From the NCBI GenBank assembly GCA_051453625.1, contig JBOZIK010000001.1, positions 202,468,512-202,532,511 on the forward strand: a stretch of DNA of 64,000 bases. Reading direction: 5' to 3'. The stretch is from Welwitschia mirabilis. Lineage: Eukaryota; Gnetophyta; Gnetopsida; Welwitschiales. The notes under the pieces were generated by a model. The model did not search any database and was not told the DNA's origin. It saw only the letters and a list, made by a program, of their open reading frames with translations. A program made the position numbers and the translations under genes. Below, piece by piece: positions 1 through 11,402 of the stretch. How positions within the stretch are numbered: the first letter of the stretch is position 1; each line of letters begins with the position of its first letter.

Positions 1-1530
1 TTGATTTTATCAATGGTTTCATTCCTAAAGTTTTGAAGAATGAACATATTATCTTTCTTGAGAATAACTTTACTTAAAAATAACTCACAAGCAGTTGCTT
101 AAGTGTGTCTAATATTAAGTTTATATAATTTTAATGGCATGCTTATAAATTTTATAAAGGGCAGTAAAACATTATTTTAATGACTAATTTTAGGTAATTA
201 GAGAGTTCATATTTAAAAACTCATTGGGATTTGATTTACATAAAAGGGTCATCAAATTATTTCCTAAATATGATAATAAAAATGTAACCAATAATTGGAT
301 AACAATAGCCTTATTAAATGTTTCTTACAAAATCTAGTTAAAATTTCTTCCAAAAAGACTATAGAAGATTATTCCATACATTGCTAATCATGAACAAATA
401 GGTCCCTTAGTTGATACACTCTCTATAACATGGTAGTAGTGTGAAAAAAACATTAATCGAAGCTCGATAGTCTCCAACATATCTTCTTAGTCAACACTAA
501 CTATGCTCAGGTATATCATCCTATTCTTTTTAAATTTAATCTAAAGTATATGGAAAATATTTAGATTTAAGTATAGGGTTTTACACATGATAAAATGCCT
601 TTTTACAATTGTTTATTCTTGCATAGCAACTGATGTAAGAATTTATAATACTTTTTCTATAGAAAGGTTAATATGACAAGGTTTCCCAATTGCTCCTTTT
701 CTGTTAATCATTGTAGTTGAGTTTTTAATTCATTAAATTCTAAAATACTTAGAATATGGATTTTTATAAAGTATTAGAATTAATTGTAATTTAAATGATA
801 AACATGCACTTTGTGGATGATTTGTTTTCCTGCACAAAGAATTAAAAAAATAAGAAGTATTACACACTTTTAGGACCTACAATTAATTAAAAGAAGTCTT
901 ATATGTATAATAGTAGAGGTAATCAAATTCTTAAGCATAAATCTTAAAAGATTATTAGAAAGAATGAAATCATGAAGATCTACGTATACCATTCTCTCTT
1001 ATTAGATAACCTCCAATCTTTCGGAGAAGACTCTTAATAAAATCAAGAAGAGGATCAATAATCAAAAAGTGAAGAAACTATCTTATATAGGGAAATTCTT
1101 AGTATGCAAGTCTATGATTTCAAGTATTCATGTTTTTAATTCCTCCTTGGATACATACTTTAATCATTACAATTAAATATTTGTTAAGAAGCTTCATGTG
1201 GTTGATTTCAGACAGTAAAAAAGGTTTTAACAAAGTCACTTCAAAAATATATTGTCTTCTAACTAAAAAATAAGAATTAGAACTATTAATATCTTCTAGC
1301 AAGTACAATGTCTATGCACTAAACAAATCATAAATTTTTTTCACAGCATAGCATTATTTATGATCTATTTACTAGATTAAAAAACTACAAACTGAAGAAC
1401 AGGGATATTTAGAAGGGACTCAACCCTTTCAATTAGTTCATATGACCTTATTAAATTATATTAGGACGTAGGCACATCTTCATAATTCTTTAGTTAGCAT
1501 GGAGAAGGATTCATAATTTCATTGATAGGA
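1..1530 (+). mobile_element. Decayed LINE reverse-transcriptase region (5' end outside window)
   Basis: Relic of a non-LTR retrotransposon ORF2, broken by stops and frameshifts. Around 290-345 a segment reads NNWITIALLNVSYKI, which fits the NWRPI-LLNVSYK block of plant LINE reverse transcriptases, followed at 385-420 by a match to the E-Q-x-GF block. Around 675-735 a frame reads QGFPIAPFLLIIVVE, the QG-P-SP-LF-I block, and near 805-830 a shifted HALFADD-like motif reads HFVDDLF. At 1000-1130 comes the SL..N...I...LSW..GK-like thumb region, here LSYIGKFLVCKS. Order and strand are consistent throughout. It is distinct from the three J-domain LINEs further on. The fragment starts before the window; its 3' limit is not clear and may reach 2300. 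Confidence 0.75.
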
Positions 1531-2410
1531 ATTCATTAAAAATTTTTAGTTCGTTACTTCAAAGGATTTTGCCTTAATAGATTCCAACTAGAGACATTCC
1601 AAAAGACTCTTCAAATCCTAAATTGAAAGCTCATTAGATGCAAAGAGCTTTGGTATCCTTAGCATGTGTGGTTTTTAAGTGAACTTGACTATCAAGGAAT
1701 TCTTTTTAGTCACTCTATGGCTTTATGCCTAAAATTCAAAGATTTTTATGCACAAAAGTAATAGATTTCATTGTTAGCTATACACTTTTCTAAGAAATAG
1801 GATAGTCAATGGTGATAACAATGACTTAATTCTACAGCATTTACAGTTGCTGAATGATTTTAAAGTTTTAATTTACAAACCAAAAATGGTTTTCAAATTA
1901 ATGAACGAAGATATAATGGATTCTTAGAAGCTAAATTAAAAATGGGAAATGGATGATACTAAAATTATATAGATTAAAAGATTCTATAACCTCTAAAAAA
2001 TTCCCATGCTTCTAAACATAATCACTTTAACTAGTATCTTCTTCATAAAAGAATGTCTTTAGGTAATTGCCTTGGCAACCTAGGATTGCACTCCATTTTT
2101 TGTCTTTATGCAAAATCTGGAAATCATTTGAACATACATTCATAACATGTAGTTTCACTATTGAAGCCTAAAAATATGACTGAAACAAAAAGTTTAATAG
2201 TTTTGAAGGTAATCTTAAGCTATAAAGGGCCAATACCTTTATCTAGCATTGCATGTGACCTTCCATTTTATATTATCCACTGCAATTTCATTATAAAGTG
2301 CTTTTTCAAAATGCAGAAAAGCCTTCTTTTCTAAACTTTTAGATAAAATTTAATATTCTACAGGGTGTCGCATTTCAGATACGAACTCAAGCAAAGGAGA
2401 TTTAGCTTAG

Positions 2411-2591
2411 AGTCAATTACCCCATGTTGCTTTTTGACCATTGGTCCGATGAACCCTGTTTAGTGTCTAGGGAACCTCCACTGAGACAGCCTTCTCACAT
2501 TCCACCTGAGATGAAACCATTGACCAGCACTCAGAACGGACAACAAAAGAATTCAAGCTTTATCCAATTGGGAGATAATAAAAAATCTTGA
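2411..2591 (+). other. Exon-like open frame, unidentified (possible last exon or gene fragment)
   Basis: A frame opens after an acceptor-like TTTAGCTTAG (ends 2410) and stays open to a TGA at 2589-2591. It contains an ATG at 2424 and would give 55 residues from there. The composition (rich in Pro, Ser, Glu, Gln, with Trp and Cys) looks more like protein than the surrounding AT-rich sequence; key stretch LFDHWSDEPCLVSREPP. Downstream, AATAAA-type signals occur near 2660. I do not recognise the family. It could be the terminal exon of a gene starting left of the window, a gene fragment, or the end of a transposon; it has no visible link to the calmodulin-like gene that follows. Confidence 0.35.
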
Positions 2592-2836
2592 ACTTTATTT
2601 TATCTGGTTTTGCTTAGACTATGACCTATTAACCATTTACTATTTTCATATTCTTTTGATAATAAATATTATACTAAAAACTATATCTTCATATTTAATG
2701 ATATTCTGGGATTGACATCCTCCCCATAAAGTAAGAGCACACTCTAGCCACTACAACCACTGTAGTGAAAAACAACTTATACCAACTGCAATAATAAACA
2801 AAAGACAAATGTCTCCAATATGACACCAAAAACACT

Positions 2837-3100
2837 GACAATGGAAGCTTCTTGGCCCGGAAAACAAGCGGTTGACCGCGCACACGCGCAAGCGCCTAGA
2901 AATGAATGGGTAGATGATTTGCAGAATTTTCCGTGAAATGCCGACAACAGAAGCTTCTTCCAAACAATTAAACGATGTGGCGTGTCAACGCGCAGACGCG
3001 CGAATTGGTGGAAGAACGTGCGAATGCTGGGGTCATTCGTCCGCACATGCCATAATAGAAAGTGCTGCCATTGTCTCATCCAGTGAAACGCGCCGCTTCC
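2837..3100 (+). promoter_or_regulatory. Promoter of the calmodulin-like gene, with duplicated GAAGCTTC / ACGCGC module
   Basis: GC content rises sharply here. Two similar blocks follow each other about 106 bp apart: GAAGCTTCTT at 2844-2853 and 2950-2959, each followed 30-45 bp later by CGCG boxes (CCGCGC 2876, ACGCGC 2884; ACGCGC 2988, ACGCGC 2996), with another ACGCGC at 3088. VCGCGB boxes are the known binding site of CAMTA calmodulin-binding transcription activators; nGAAnnTTCn is a heat-shock-element core. No canonical TATA box is clear. Regulation by CAMTA or heat-shock factors is inference from motif content only. Confidence 0.5.
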
Positions 3101-3179
3101 GCTGGCATTTTGATTCGAGCGAATCGTTCAACGTTCAACGGCGAAATCCGTCCATTTATCCCCCTCTCGCGACGAACGA

Positions 3180-3256
3180 CGGAAAACACAGATCAGATCA
3201 GCTCATCTCAAATCTCAAATCTCAAACCTCAGAGATCAAAGATCGCAGAACAAGAA
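3180..3256 (+). other. Probable 5' UTR of the calmodulin-like gene
   Basis: CT/CA-rich leader with repeated TCAAATC/TCAAACC units and GATCA repeats just before the ATG, typical of plant 5' leaders. The transcription start itself cannot be placed from the sequence. Confidence 0.4.
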
Positions 3257-3805
3257 ATGGAGAGTGACAATAATCATCGGGAAAGAAGAACTCCAACATC
3301 GGCATCATTCAGATTGCGGAGCGAAAGTCTGAATACGGTGCGTCTTCGGCGGATCTTCGAAGCATTCGACCGAAACGGAGACGGAGAAATAAGCGTCGAA
3401 GAACTCGGCGAAGCTCTGCGTCGCCTGGGAATGCCTGCGGTGTCCGAAGAGCTCCATTTCACCATCTCGGAGCTCGTTCCAGCCGGCGCAAACGGACTCG
3501 ATTTCTCGGCGTTTTGCGCTCTCCACAGGGCTCTCGGCGAGCGGATGTCCCTGGAGGAAGTGGAACTGGGAGAGGAGGAGGAACTTTGGGAAGCGTTTAG
3601 GGTTTTCGACGAAGACGGTGACGGTTTCATCTCTGCGAGTGAACTTCGCGGTGTTCTCAGCCGCCTCGGCCTCCTCCGCGGTCACGAAAACGAGGTGGAG
3701 AGCATGATCTGCGGTGCCGACGCAAACCACGACGGTCTTGTCGACTTCGGCGAGTTCAAGCTTCTCATGTCGCAGGGCCAGGGGATTATCTCTGTGCCAT
3801 CTTGA
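3257..3805 (+). CDS. Calmodulin-like protein, CML42/CML43 type, intronless
   Basis: Intact 182-residue EF-hand protein, a plant Ca2+ sensor expected in cytosol or nucleus, where it changes shape on Ca2+ binding and regulates partner proteins. EF-hand 1 loop is at residues 38-49 ([12 protein letters not shown]), EF-hand 3 at 118-129 ([12 protein letters not shown]) and EF-hand 4 at 155-166 ([12 protein letters not shown]); each has the acidic residues at positions 1, 3, 5 and 12. The second hand, near 74-86, is degenerate, as in the CML42/43 group. The [13 protein letters not shown] lead-in (residues 22-34) also fits that group. The frame extends upstream without a stop, but ATG at 3257 is the first in-frame ATG and has G at -3 and G at +4, so it is the likely start. 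No catalytic function is expected. Codons are GC-ending, unlike everything around it. No intron is needed. Family assignment is firm; the exact orthologue is not. Confidence 0.95.
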   Translation: MESDNNHRERRTPTSASFRLRSESLNTVRLRRIFEAFDRNGDGEISVEELGEALRRLGMPAVSEELHFTISELVPAGANGLDFSAFCALHRALGERMSLEEVELGEEEELWEAFRVFDEDGDGFISASELRGVLSRLGLLRGHENEVESMICGADANHDGLVDFGEFKLLMSQGQGIISVPS

Positions 3806-6060
3806 TTGATTAATCCGCACCTGTTTGCTTACTAATTACTTCATTAGTCTGTGTTTTGTTGGCTCTGTTTCTGTTTAATTATGTTAATTTAACTGGCTGG
3901 CTTCTTTGAAGTGTGTTTGCTATTGCATAGTGATCCGTTTTTATGTAATGTTAGTGTGGACGATCTGTCTTTCCAGTAAGTGTTGCTAGTGTTGTTTTTC
4001 CTTTAAATTCTAAGGGAAAGAACTTTGTCACTTTGATACGTGACGATTTTTTCCCCGAATTTAGTCTTACGAATTTTTATTTGGAGGAGAGGCCATAGCA
4101 CTTCCAAGTGTGGAGTAGGACAAAGGCCAGAGAAGTCAAAAATTTGTTAGTAGTAATGTCTTTCTCAAAAAAATATTATTAAAAAGGTAAATTTTAAAAA
4201 AAAGATAATTTAAGTATTTATGAAGTTGGATAAATAGAAAATTAACCAAGAAAATATTAAGATCGGAAATGAGTTCAAAGCTATAGCTAATTATGAAACT
4301 TGAGAAATCGAGCTTTTAAATGCTCCAAACAAAGGATTTAGACGAAGATCATAAGTAAAAGAAAATGCTACTCACAAAGCAAAAGAGAGAGGTTACATAT
4401 TGAAAGACCTAAAACCACTGCTTCTCACAAAGTAAAAGAAAGAAGTTAAACATTGAAAGTTTGGAGCATTTTTATATAAGAAGAAAGAAAATATGTTAAG
4501 AGAGTGTTGTTGAACAAAATGTTGTAATCTTAAGTAAAATGAAAAGGAGTCTTTCCTACTCTTCTCTTTGTGAGCTTCATGGTCATACTATATGTTCTCT
4601 ACGGTGTTGAAACTTTTGCTCTTTTTTTGATTCACAAGTAAGTTTCTCCTTACATGTTAGGTCATGTAGGCATCCTCGTCTCTTTTACCTTCCTTTAATC
4701 TTCTACCCTTCTAGAGTTAATGACTTACTCTTCCTAGAATAATAATCCTTTTGTTTTTTAAACAATCCTAAGAACGTAAAATCGAATAGCTAATAATGCC
4801 TTAAGGGAAATGTGTTCACAGATTAATCCCCAAGGCAGTGAACATGGTATTTAGTGTTTATCTTCTCTATTGAAATATTTGAAAAATACCATGAAGCATT
4901 TCTACTCTTGTTGTTATTATTTTACTCCTAAAATACCTTCTATCGCATAGCTATTTCAACTGAAAATCTAAAGGAATTCGTTCCCCCTTAATTCACACTA
5001 TCAGAAGACTTACTTTCATTTTAAAACATTAACCATGTTTCATTCTATAAAGATTCAACCCATGTAGTCTGTGAATAAGATCTTTGGGTTGCTTATCTAA
5101 TGGTCTAAGAACTTCAACACAAACAATAAAAGAAGTTTTTTAATATGGCTTGAAATACAATAACTCTATGTATGGATAAGCTACCATTTGGATTAAATAC
5201 CAGGTTATGAAAGAAGAGATGTCTTAAAACCATAACTAGATCTCAACTCAGAACCACTCAATATTGTTCATATTGCTATTTAACTGGATGTTGACCCCTT
5301 ATCTAAGTTCATTGATATCAACCTTCTAGTAAAAAGAGTCAATTCTAGTAAAAGTTTCACAACATGCAATGAAACTAGGGTAAAACCTATCACAACTTGA
5401 ACAAAGATCAGCAAAAATGCTTGATAAGTCCCCATGAGAGGGAAGGAACCATCAAGGGAAAACCAAGTTTACAATCATATAAAATCAATAGTTATATAAA
5501 TGGAATATTAAAACTCCTTTGTAACTTCTATCTTAGATGAGATTGAGACCTTTTTTTAAATATAATATGATAAATTTTCTTTAAAGGATATGATTAGTTT
5601 AGTAAGCTCTAACAAAGCTCATGTGATTTAAAAATGTATGAATTCTACGTCTCTAGATTGTGTCATGCTTTAGCCAATTCAAATTATGAAGTTTAAGGTA
5701 CATATTATCTGTCACATTATTAGGAAATAATATGTGCTTTTATTACAATCTATACTATTAGGTCAATAAGTTGTCTTACTTTAATTATCTGAAAGGTATT
5801 GTTTATCCAAATGAGCAAAGCATAACATTCATTAGTAATTAGGATGATGTTTAACTTAGTACTTTAAATACCTACTCTTCAAACTCTTCAATTGAAAAGG
5901 TTAAATTTAAAATTTAACTGTTATGGCTTATTGTTAGAACTTCAATATGTTCAAAAATTCTATCAATAGGAAATTTAATGATCCATCTATCACGACTCAT
6001 CAAAAGCAATCAAGCTGGGCTCTTGTTTCCTCTTTCATTCAACATCAACATGTCAAAGTT
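3806..6060. other. Intergenic, no gene seen
   Basis: The first 200 bp after the stop are T-rich and probably the 3' UTR. Beyond about 4100 the sequence is AT-rich with stops in all frames. A short imperfect direct repeat (AAAGAGAGAGGTTACATATTG near 4381 and its variant near 4434, about 53 bp apart) is the only local structure noted. Parts of 4800-6060 may be very old retroelement sequence, but I cannot assign a domain. Confidence 0.5.
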
Positions 6061-7602
6061 AGGCCTCTAAATTTTGACAAGTTTACTTGATCCAACATCA
6101 AGTCTAGCGATATTTTAGTTATCTATATTTTAGGTAGGGCATATTTATCAACAAATGAAATGTTTAATTTTAATGTTATCACAACAATTAAAGATACTAA
6201 CGATTATGCCTTAGCCTCATCTTTTGATTTTTCAATCTAATAGGAAGTGACTCATGTTGTTCCTAGGAAAAGAGTTAAAACAATATTTTGTTACTAATGC
6301 TTCCTTTTTGCATACCAGGAGTTTTAAAAAATAATTCTTCAAACATGGTTTATGATTTAAAGATCGACATGGCAATTCAATTGGATAGTATAGTTTCATG
6401 ACATCATTCAAAAAGTCTATTGCAACTATAAAATCTTCTACAAGATTTTCAAAAAATACTCACATTATATGGAAAATGGACTAGTTAACAAATTATAGTA
6501 TTGGAAATAATAGGCTATATTAATAAAAATGTGGAAGCTATGAAAAGTTTAATAATGATAAACACTAGACTAAGACATTTAAACATATATAGGGCTACTA
6601 AATAAAGAAAGAATGATGGTAATACCAAATTACATCAAATGTTGAAGATCACATCCCATCATCATACTTAATTCAATTAAGAACAACATACCTTACGATT
6701 ACTCCATAACTTATCCATCATGGTAACTATCCATAAACGACTAAACAATGGTAGATATATGTAAAGAGAATTTCTAATAGTTTTCTAGGCCTCAATAAAT
6801 TGATCTTAATATGCTAGAAAAACTCTTGATATAGGTCTCTAAATTTTGACAAGTTTACTTGGTCCAACATCAAGTCTAGTGATATTCTATTTATCTATAT
6901 TTTTAGGTAGGGCATATTTCTCAACAAATGAAAGGTTTAATTTTAATGTTATTAATATAATTAAAGTTACTAGAGATTATGCATTAGCCTTGTCTTTTAA
7001 TTTTCTAATCTAATGGGGAGTGACTCATGTTGTTTCTAGGAAAAGTGTTAAAAAACATTTTGTTATCAACGCTTTCTTTTTCCAATACAAGGAGTTTTAA
7101 AGAATCATCCTTTAAACATAGTTTATGATTCAGATATCAACATGACAATTCCATTGGATAGTATAATTTCAGAACATCATTCAAAAACTCTATTGAACCT
7201 ATAAAATGTTTGACAAGATTTTCAAGAAATACTCACATGATATAGAAAATGAACTAGTTAACAAATTACAGTATTGGAAATAATAGCTACATTAATGAAA
7301 ATGTGGAAGCTATGACAAGTTTAATAATGATAAACACTAGACTACAACATTTAGCCATATATAAGACTACTAAATAAAGAAAGAATAATGGAAATACCAA
7401 ATTAGATCAAATGTTGGAGATCACATCCCATCATCAAACTTAATTCAATTCAGAACAGCATACCTCACTATTACTCCATGACTGATTCATCATGGCAACT
7501 ATCCACAAATAACCAAACAATGGTATATATATTTAAAGAGCATTTCTAATAGGTCTTTAGCCCTCAATAAATAGATCTTAGTATTCTAGAGAAAATCTTG
7601 AT
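6061..7602. repeat. Tandem duplication, two units of about 772 bp
   Basis: Unit 1 (6061-6832) and unit 2 (6833-7602) align from end to end: both start AGG-CTCTAAATTTTGACAAG and both contain TAGGTAGGGCATATTT, then GAAAATG-ACTAGTTAACAAATTA, then TAAACACTAGACTA. By eye the identity is close to 90 percent with small indels. No intact frame is present; short frames suggest it might once have coded, but I recognise nothing. Confidence 0.85.
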
Positions 7603-7620
7603 GCATGTCCTAATCTTTGA

Positions 7621-8090
7621 TATCATTTCAATAGCCATGTTATCCTACATAACAATGCAATTATAGTTGATGACATAACTTGTATTGTCTTCCAATTAAA
7701 AAGTGATAAAGGGGTAAGTGCTAATTGTTTTTCTACATAATTTTTTCAAAAAGTTTAGAATATATATAAAAAAAGGAATCTTTCTAGCCAAAGATATAAC
7801 CAACAATAACATCTATAAAAAATTAGGATTCACAGTGAAAAAGTATATTATCAATATTATCAATATCATTTCAATAGCCATGTTATTCTAAATAATAATA
7901 CACTTATAGTTGATGATATAGCTTGCATTTTCTTCCAATTGAAAAGTGATAAAGTGGTAATGCTAATTGTTTTTCTACATAATCTTTTCAAAAATTTTGG
8001 AGTATATAAAAAAAAGGATCTTTCTAACCAAAGATATAATCAACAATAAGAACAAATAGGATTCATGGTGAAAAAGTATATTATCAATAT
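7621..8090. repeat. Tandem duplication, two units of about 243 bp
   Basis: Unit A begins TATCATTTCAATAGCCATG at 7621; unit B begins with the same sequence at 7864. Both end in GTGAAAAAGTATATTATCAATATT. It follows immediately after the 772-bp duplication, so two unrelated tandem duplications are adjacent. Confidence 0.8.
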
Positions 8091-9520
8091 TATCTTGAGT
8101 GCATGAAATGAAGGAAACATACTAGGAATAAGTCATTCCTACTAAAACTCAACTATGCTAAATATTACAATGAAATCTATTAGACTCATCTCAAAGCAAT
8201 TATCCAAAATCTTATTCTTGATAATTTTTACCCACATTAACATGCTTTTCTCAAATTCCAAAAATAGCAATCGAAAACAACTCTTATGTTTCTTTTGCTT
8301 AGAAAATCAATAAGAGAGAAATATGAATGAAAAATAAATATCTATGAGATAGCTTTATATCTCTTTCTTATTACTACTCAAGTTTAATATATCTCATTAA
8401 ATATGTTTTTGAAGTAAAAGCAATCCATGGATTCACATGTTCAAGGACATGTAGTAATGACCTAGGTTACTATCCTAATAGTTTTTTCATTCTTATATTA
8501 AAATCTTGAATAACAACATAGCCAAGGTCATGAATCTAATTTGTACCTATTTTAAAGCCTCAAGGTTGACTATTAATTAAAACAAAACTAAAAACAAAAT
8601 TTACACCTAGTCTTGAGTATCAACTAAAACAAAATTGAAATAAAACTTATATCTAAGCTTGATGTTTAGTTGAAATAAAATTTATACTTCCAAAAATTCC
8701 TCTTATCATTTTCCAAATTTGTAGGAAACATTTCCTTAATAAAGGAAGGGTTCAAATAATCCCCTTAACCCTTTAATGACTAGAAAAATATAAAAAAAAA
8801 AAGGAAAGAAAAAAAGAAGAAAAAGTAGTAGCTAAATTCATAAGAAACCATACCACACTTACTAAATCCATTAATTAGCTTGGTTAGATGAAAACCCATG
8901 AGAGACCCTTACCAACTTGAGAGTTAACCACTAAATGTTGAAGCCTAACTTTTAATTCATAGTAGAGACATTAAAATCCACACTAAGTTAAACCTTGAAA
9001 ACATAAATGAAGATCATAAGTTCATCTACACGTATAGGATTCAAATGCAAGATGTTTCATATTTGTTGTGGAATACATTACTCTCAATACATCTTCTTAG
9101 TATCTCCCTAGCATTTATTTTCACTTGTCCTAGGCTAGGTCATAATATAATAGATCAAAATTAAAAATAAATTCTTTCAAACAGAGCATTCGAATGATAC
9201 TAAAGTTCTAATGATTACTTAAGTAAATATTGCAAGATTAAAAGGGCTTAAGACGATTGTCAACATTATAAAGATGGTAATGTGCATCCAAAGATAACAT
9301 AAATTAATGTCAATGGTATATCTCATATAGAAGTAATTCTACCTATTATAGTTAACCATGATTCTAATTATGTCTACAAGATTATAACAATTATGCATGA
9401 AACAATATAATAATCATGGAATGGTTACAATTCATTTCAATTTTATATATCTACTGACATAAAAGATAAAATAGTTTATCAAATATAAATTGCATTAATA
9501 ACAAAGAAAATAAAATATAA
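8091..9520. other. Intergenic, no gene; contains a 47-bp x3 tandem repeat at 8566-8690
   Basis: Stops occur in all frames. At 8566, 8613 and 8659 three imperfect units start TTGA and run through AAAACAAAA-T-AAA-ACAAAA-TTA; the period is 46-47 bp and the third unit is shorter. A short copy of the GGGCTTAAG element described at 9661 is seen near 9244. Confidence 0.6.
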
Positions 9521-9591
9521 AATCATGTAGTTTGCATGGTTAGGATTCTTAGCTTTCACTCAAGTGACCAAGTTTAAGTCTTGGCAATGTA
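9521..9591 (+). pseudogene. tRNA-Glu(UUC)-like relic
   Basis: The sequence follows the plant tRNA-Glu pattern: TGGTTAGGAT of the D arm at 9537-9546, an anticodon-loop CTTTCAC with TTC, and a T arm reading AAGTTTAAGTCTTGGCAA in place of the usual GGGTTCGAGTCCCGGCAA. Differences are mostly C-to-T and G-to-A. The acceptor stem no longer pairs well. An A-rich run follows about 25 bp later (near 9613), so this may be the head of a tRNA-derived SINE rather than a former tRNA gene. Confidence 0.5.
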
Positions 9592-9660
9592 GCCATAATC
9601 AAACATCAATAATTAAAAAAAAAAGCATTAAGGATAAAAGTCACCATCAAAGATCAATCT

Positions 9661-9944
9661 CTTATTATAACAGAATATTGCTAATTGCCACAATAATGCC
9701 TTAAAGATAAAAGGGCTTAAGTGGTAATAGAGTCTTCCAAACATAAATATAAAATTGAATGATTCAAATTCAAATCAAGACATCTTCTCTAGAAATAGAT
9801 CTTATTATAAATAAATATTACTAATTGCTGCAATAATGTCTTTAAGGTAAAAGGGCTTCAGTAGCAATGGAATCTTTCAAACTCAAATACAGAATAGGAT
9901 GACTTAAGTTTAAATCAAGAGGTCTACTCCACAAGAAGGAAATT
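9661..9944 (+). repeat. Tandem pair of 140-bp units with tRNA-promoter-like boxes
   Basis: CTTATTATAA begins units at 9661 and 9801, and both carry AAAAGGGCTT-AGT-G-AAT and, about 50 bp on, a TTCAAATTCAAATCAAG or TTTAAATCAAG box. The first resembles an RNA polymerase III A box (TRGCNNARNNGG) and the second a B box (GGTTCRANTCC) after C-to-T decay. A tRNA-derived SINE, duplicated in tandem, is likely but not proven. Confidence 0.4.
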
Positions 9945-10129
9945 AGCATATGTAGTAGTTAGATGTAGGCATAAAATAACCCAAGGGGAGACATTACAAA
10001 ATGATATTTGCATTTAAAACAAAAGTAAAAATATTGTTAGGAGTACATTACAAATATTTCTTTTGATTGAATATCCTTTGACACCATTTAACATATAGCC
10101 ATAGTTCATAAATCAGTATATATTATTGT

Positions 10130-11381
10130 TGTGCTGTCAAATTGTATGTATTTGATAGGGTATTTTGAGTATTTTTGCAGGACATTAGACAAGTTTATGC
10201 TAGATTTCGATGATTATGAAGAGTTAAGATGAATAATACAGAAACATGCAGTCTTCATTACATTTTATAGCATTTGATGCAATTTAAAACATTTCCTATC
10301 TGAAGCAAAAATTTTACAAACAAAGAGGCTAATGCAACACATGCAAAACTCTATAAAAGCCTATCATCCACCTCATCATTCGGGCGACTGTATGGATGAC
10401 AAAAATACTTAAGCTAAGGAGGATGCTGACTAGATCAATTTGGAAACTGATGTGGAATTTTTATAAGGTGGATTCGTTGCTTGTGACATCCAAATGATTA
10501 TCAGGATGACACTTGAGATAAATGTTCCACTAAACTTCACCAAACTCTAGCAGTCTGTCTCATGCTTTTTTGCACATTTGTTAGGGTTGTTCATGCACAT
10601 GTTAGTCTTTTCGGATTTTAGAGTCTATTTGTAATAAATGCCTTCTCTACCCTCGACTCCATTTTTTTCTTCATTTGCATCAAAAATTCTCGTGACAGGA
10701 GATCTAAGGGCCAAAGATCCATCCATTACTGATACAAAGAAACATCTTCCTTAGTGTTAGGTTTTGTATCCTTTATTGAGGTACTACTGCTTTGCAACAT
10801 GGATGTTGGTTTACTTTTAATCAAAACTCTATTTTTTTTTAATATATCTTTCATTTTTTGCATGTCCCTTATGGTTTATGTTACTTCTGATTCCATGACA
10901 GCTTCTTTAGTGATATAGATCATGAGGGCAATCTTTATTAAGGTTGACATTGTTAGTTTAAGTTCATTGCATTTCTTTTTCTAGATTAACTTTGCATTGT
11001 TTTCATATTTTGTTTAATGTATCTATAGCTTAGGTTGGTCTTGATCTGGTAATGGATTTTCTTGATTGATCTAGGTTATACAGAGCTGATCACCATGACA
11101 GGCTTATTTGGTAATCAGATGGAAGTTGCATTTAGTTTAGTCTTTTATTTCATTTGCATAGTGTATTTACTTGCATTATTAATTCATTCTACTTTAAGGA
11201 TACATAGTGTTTCATTTTTGAAATCAATTCTCCTTATTCTCATCTGTGCCTTCAATGAGAATGCGATGTTTAGATCACTCCTATCTATATTAGTGTATTG
11301 TATTATGTAAAATCTTTATATATTTGTGATTTATAAGATCTATCTGAGAACATAGCATTTGCACAGATATGCACTACAACA
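10130..11381 (+). repeat. 5' LTR of the Athila/Tat-like element
   Basis: It starts TGTGCTGTCAAATTGTATG and ends ACAACA, i.e. TG...CA, about 1,252 bp. The start aligns base for base with TGCGCTACCAAATTATATG at 23158, and similarity continues through AGAGTTAAGATGAAT and ACAAAGAGGCTAATG to GGTTGACATTGTTAGTTTA near 10970, where the partner runs into a gap. The 5 bases before it (ATTGT) would be the target-site copy, but the other end is missing. Confidence 0.85.
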
Positions 11382-11384
11382 TCT

Positions 11385-11402
11385 TGGCATCATTGCTGGA
11401 GA
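11385..11402 (+). promoter_or_regulatory. Primer-binding site, tRNA-Asp type, mutated
   Basis: Three bases after the LTR end, TGGCATCATTGCTGGAGA matches the Athila-type tRNA-Asp primer site TGGCGCCGTTGCCGGGGA at 13 of 18 positions. All five differences are C-to-T or G-to-A. This fixes the LTR end and the strand. Confidence 0.8.

Noticed and set aside
3062-3256. Longer calmodulin-like protein with 65 extra residues at the front
   Set aside because: There is no ATG in that stretch; the open frame begins at a GTG. The first ATG is at 3257 and the sequence before it looks like a leader.
3305-3820. 171-codon open frame on the minus strand, opposite the calmodulin-like gene
   Set aside because: It is a by-product of the GC-rich codons of the sense gene. 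It has no domain, and the sense protein is clearly an EF-hand protein.
9521-9591. Functional tRNA-Glu gene
   Set aside because: The acceptor stem does not pair and the T arm has several mutations; it is at best a relic or SINE head.
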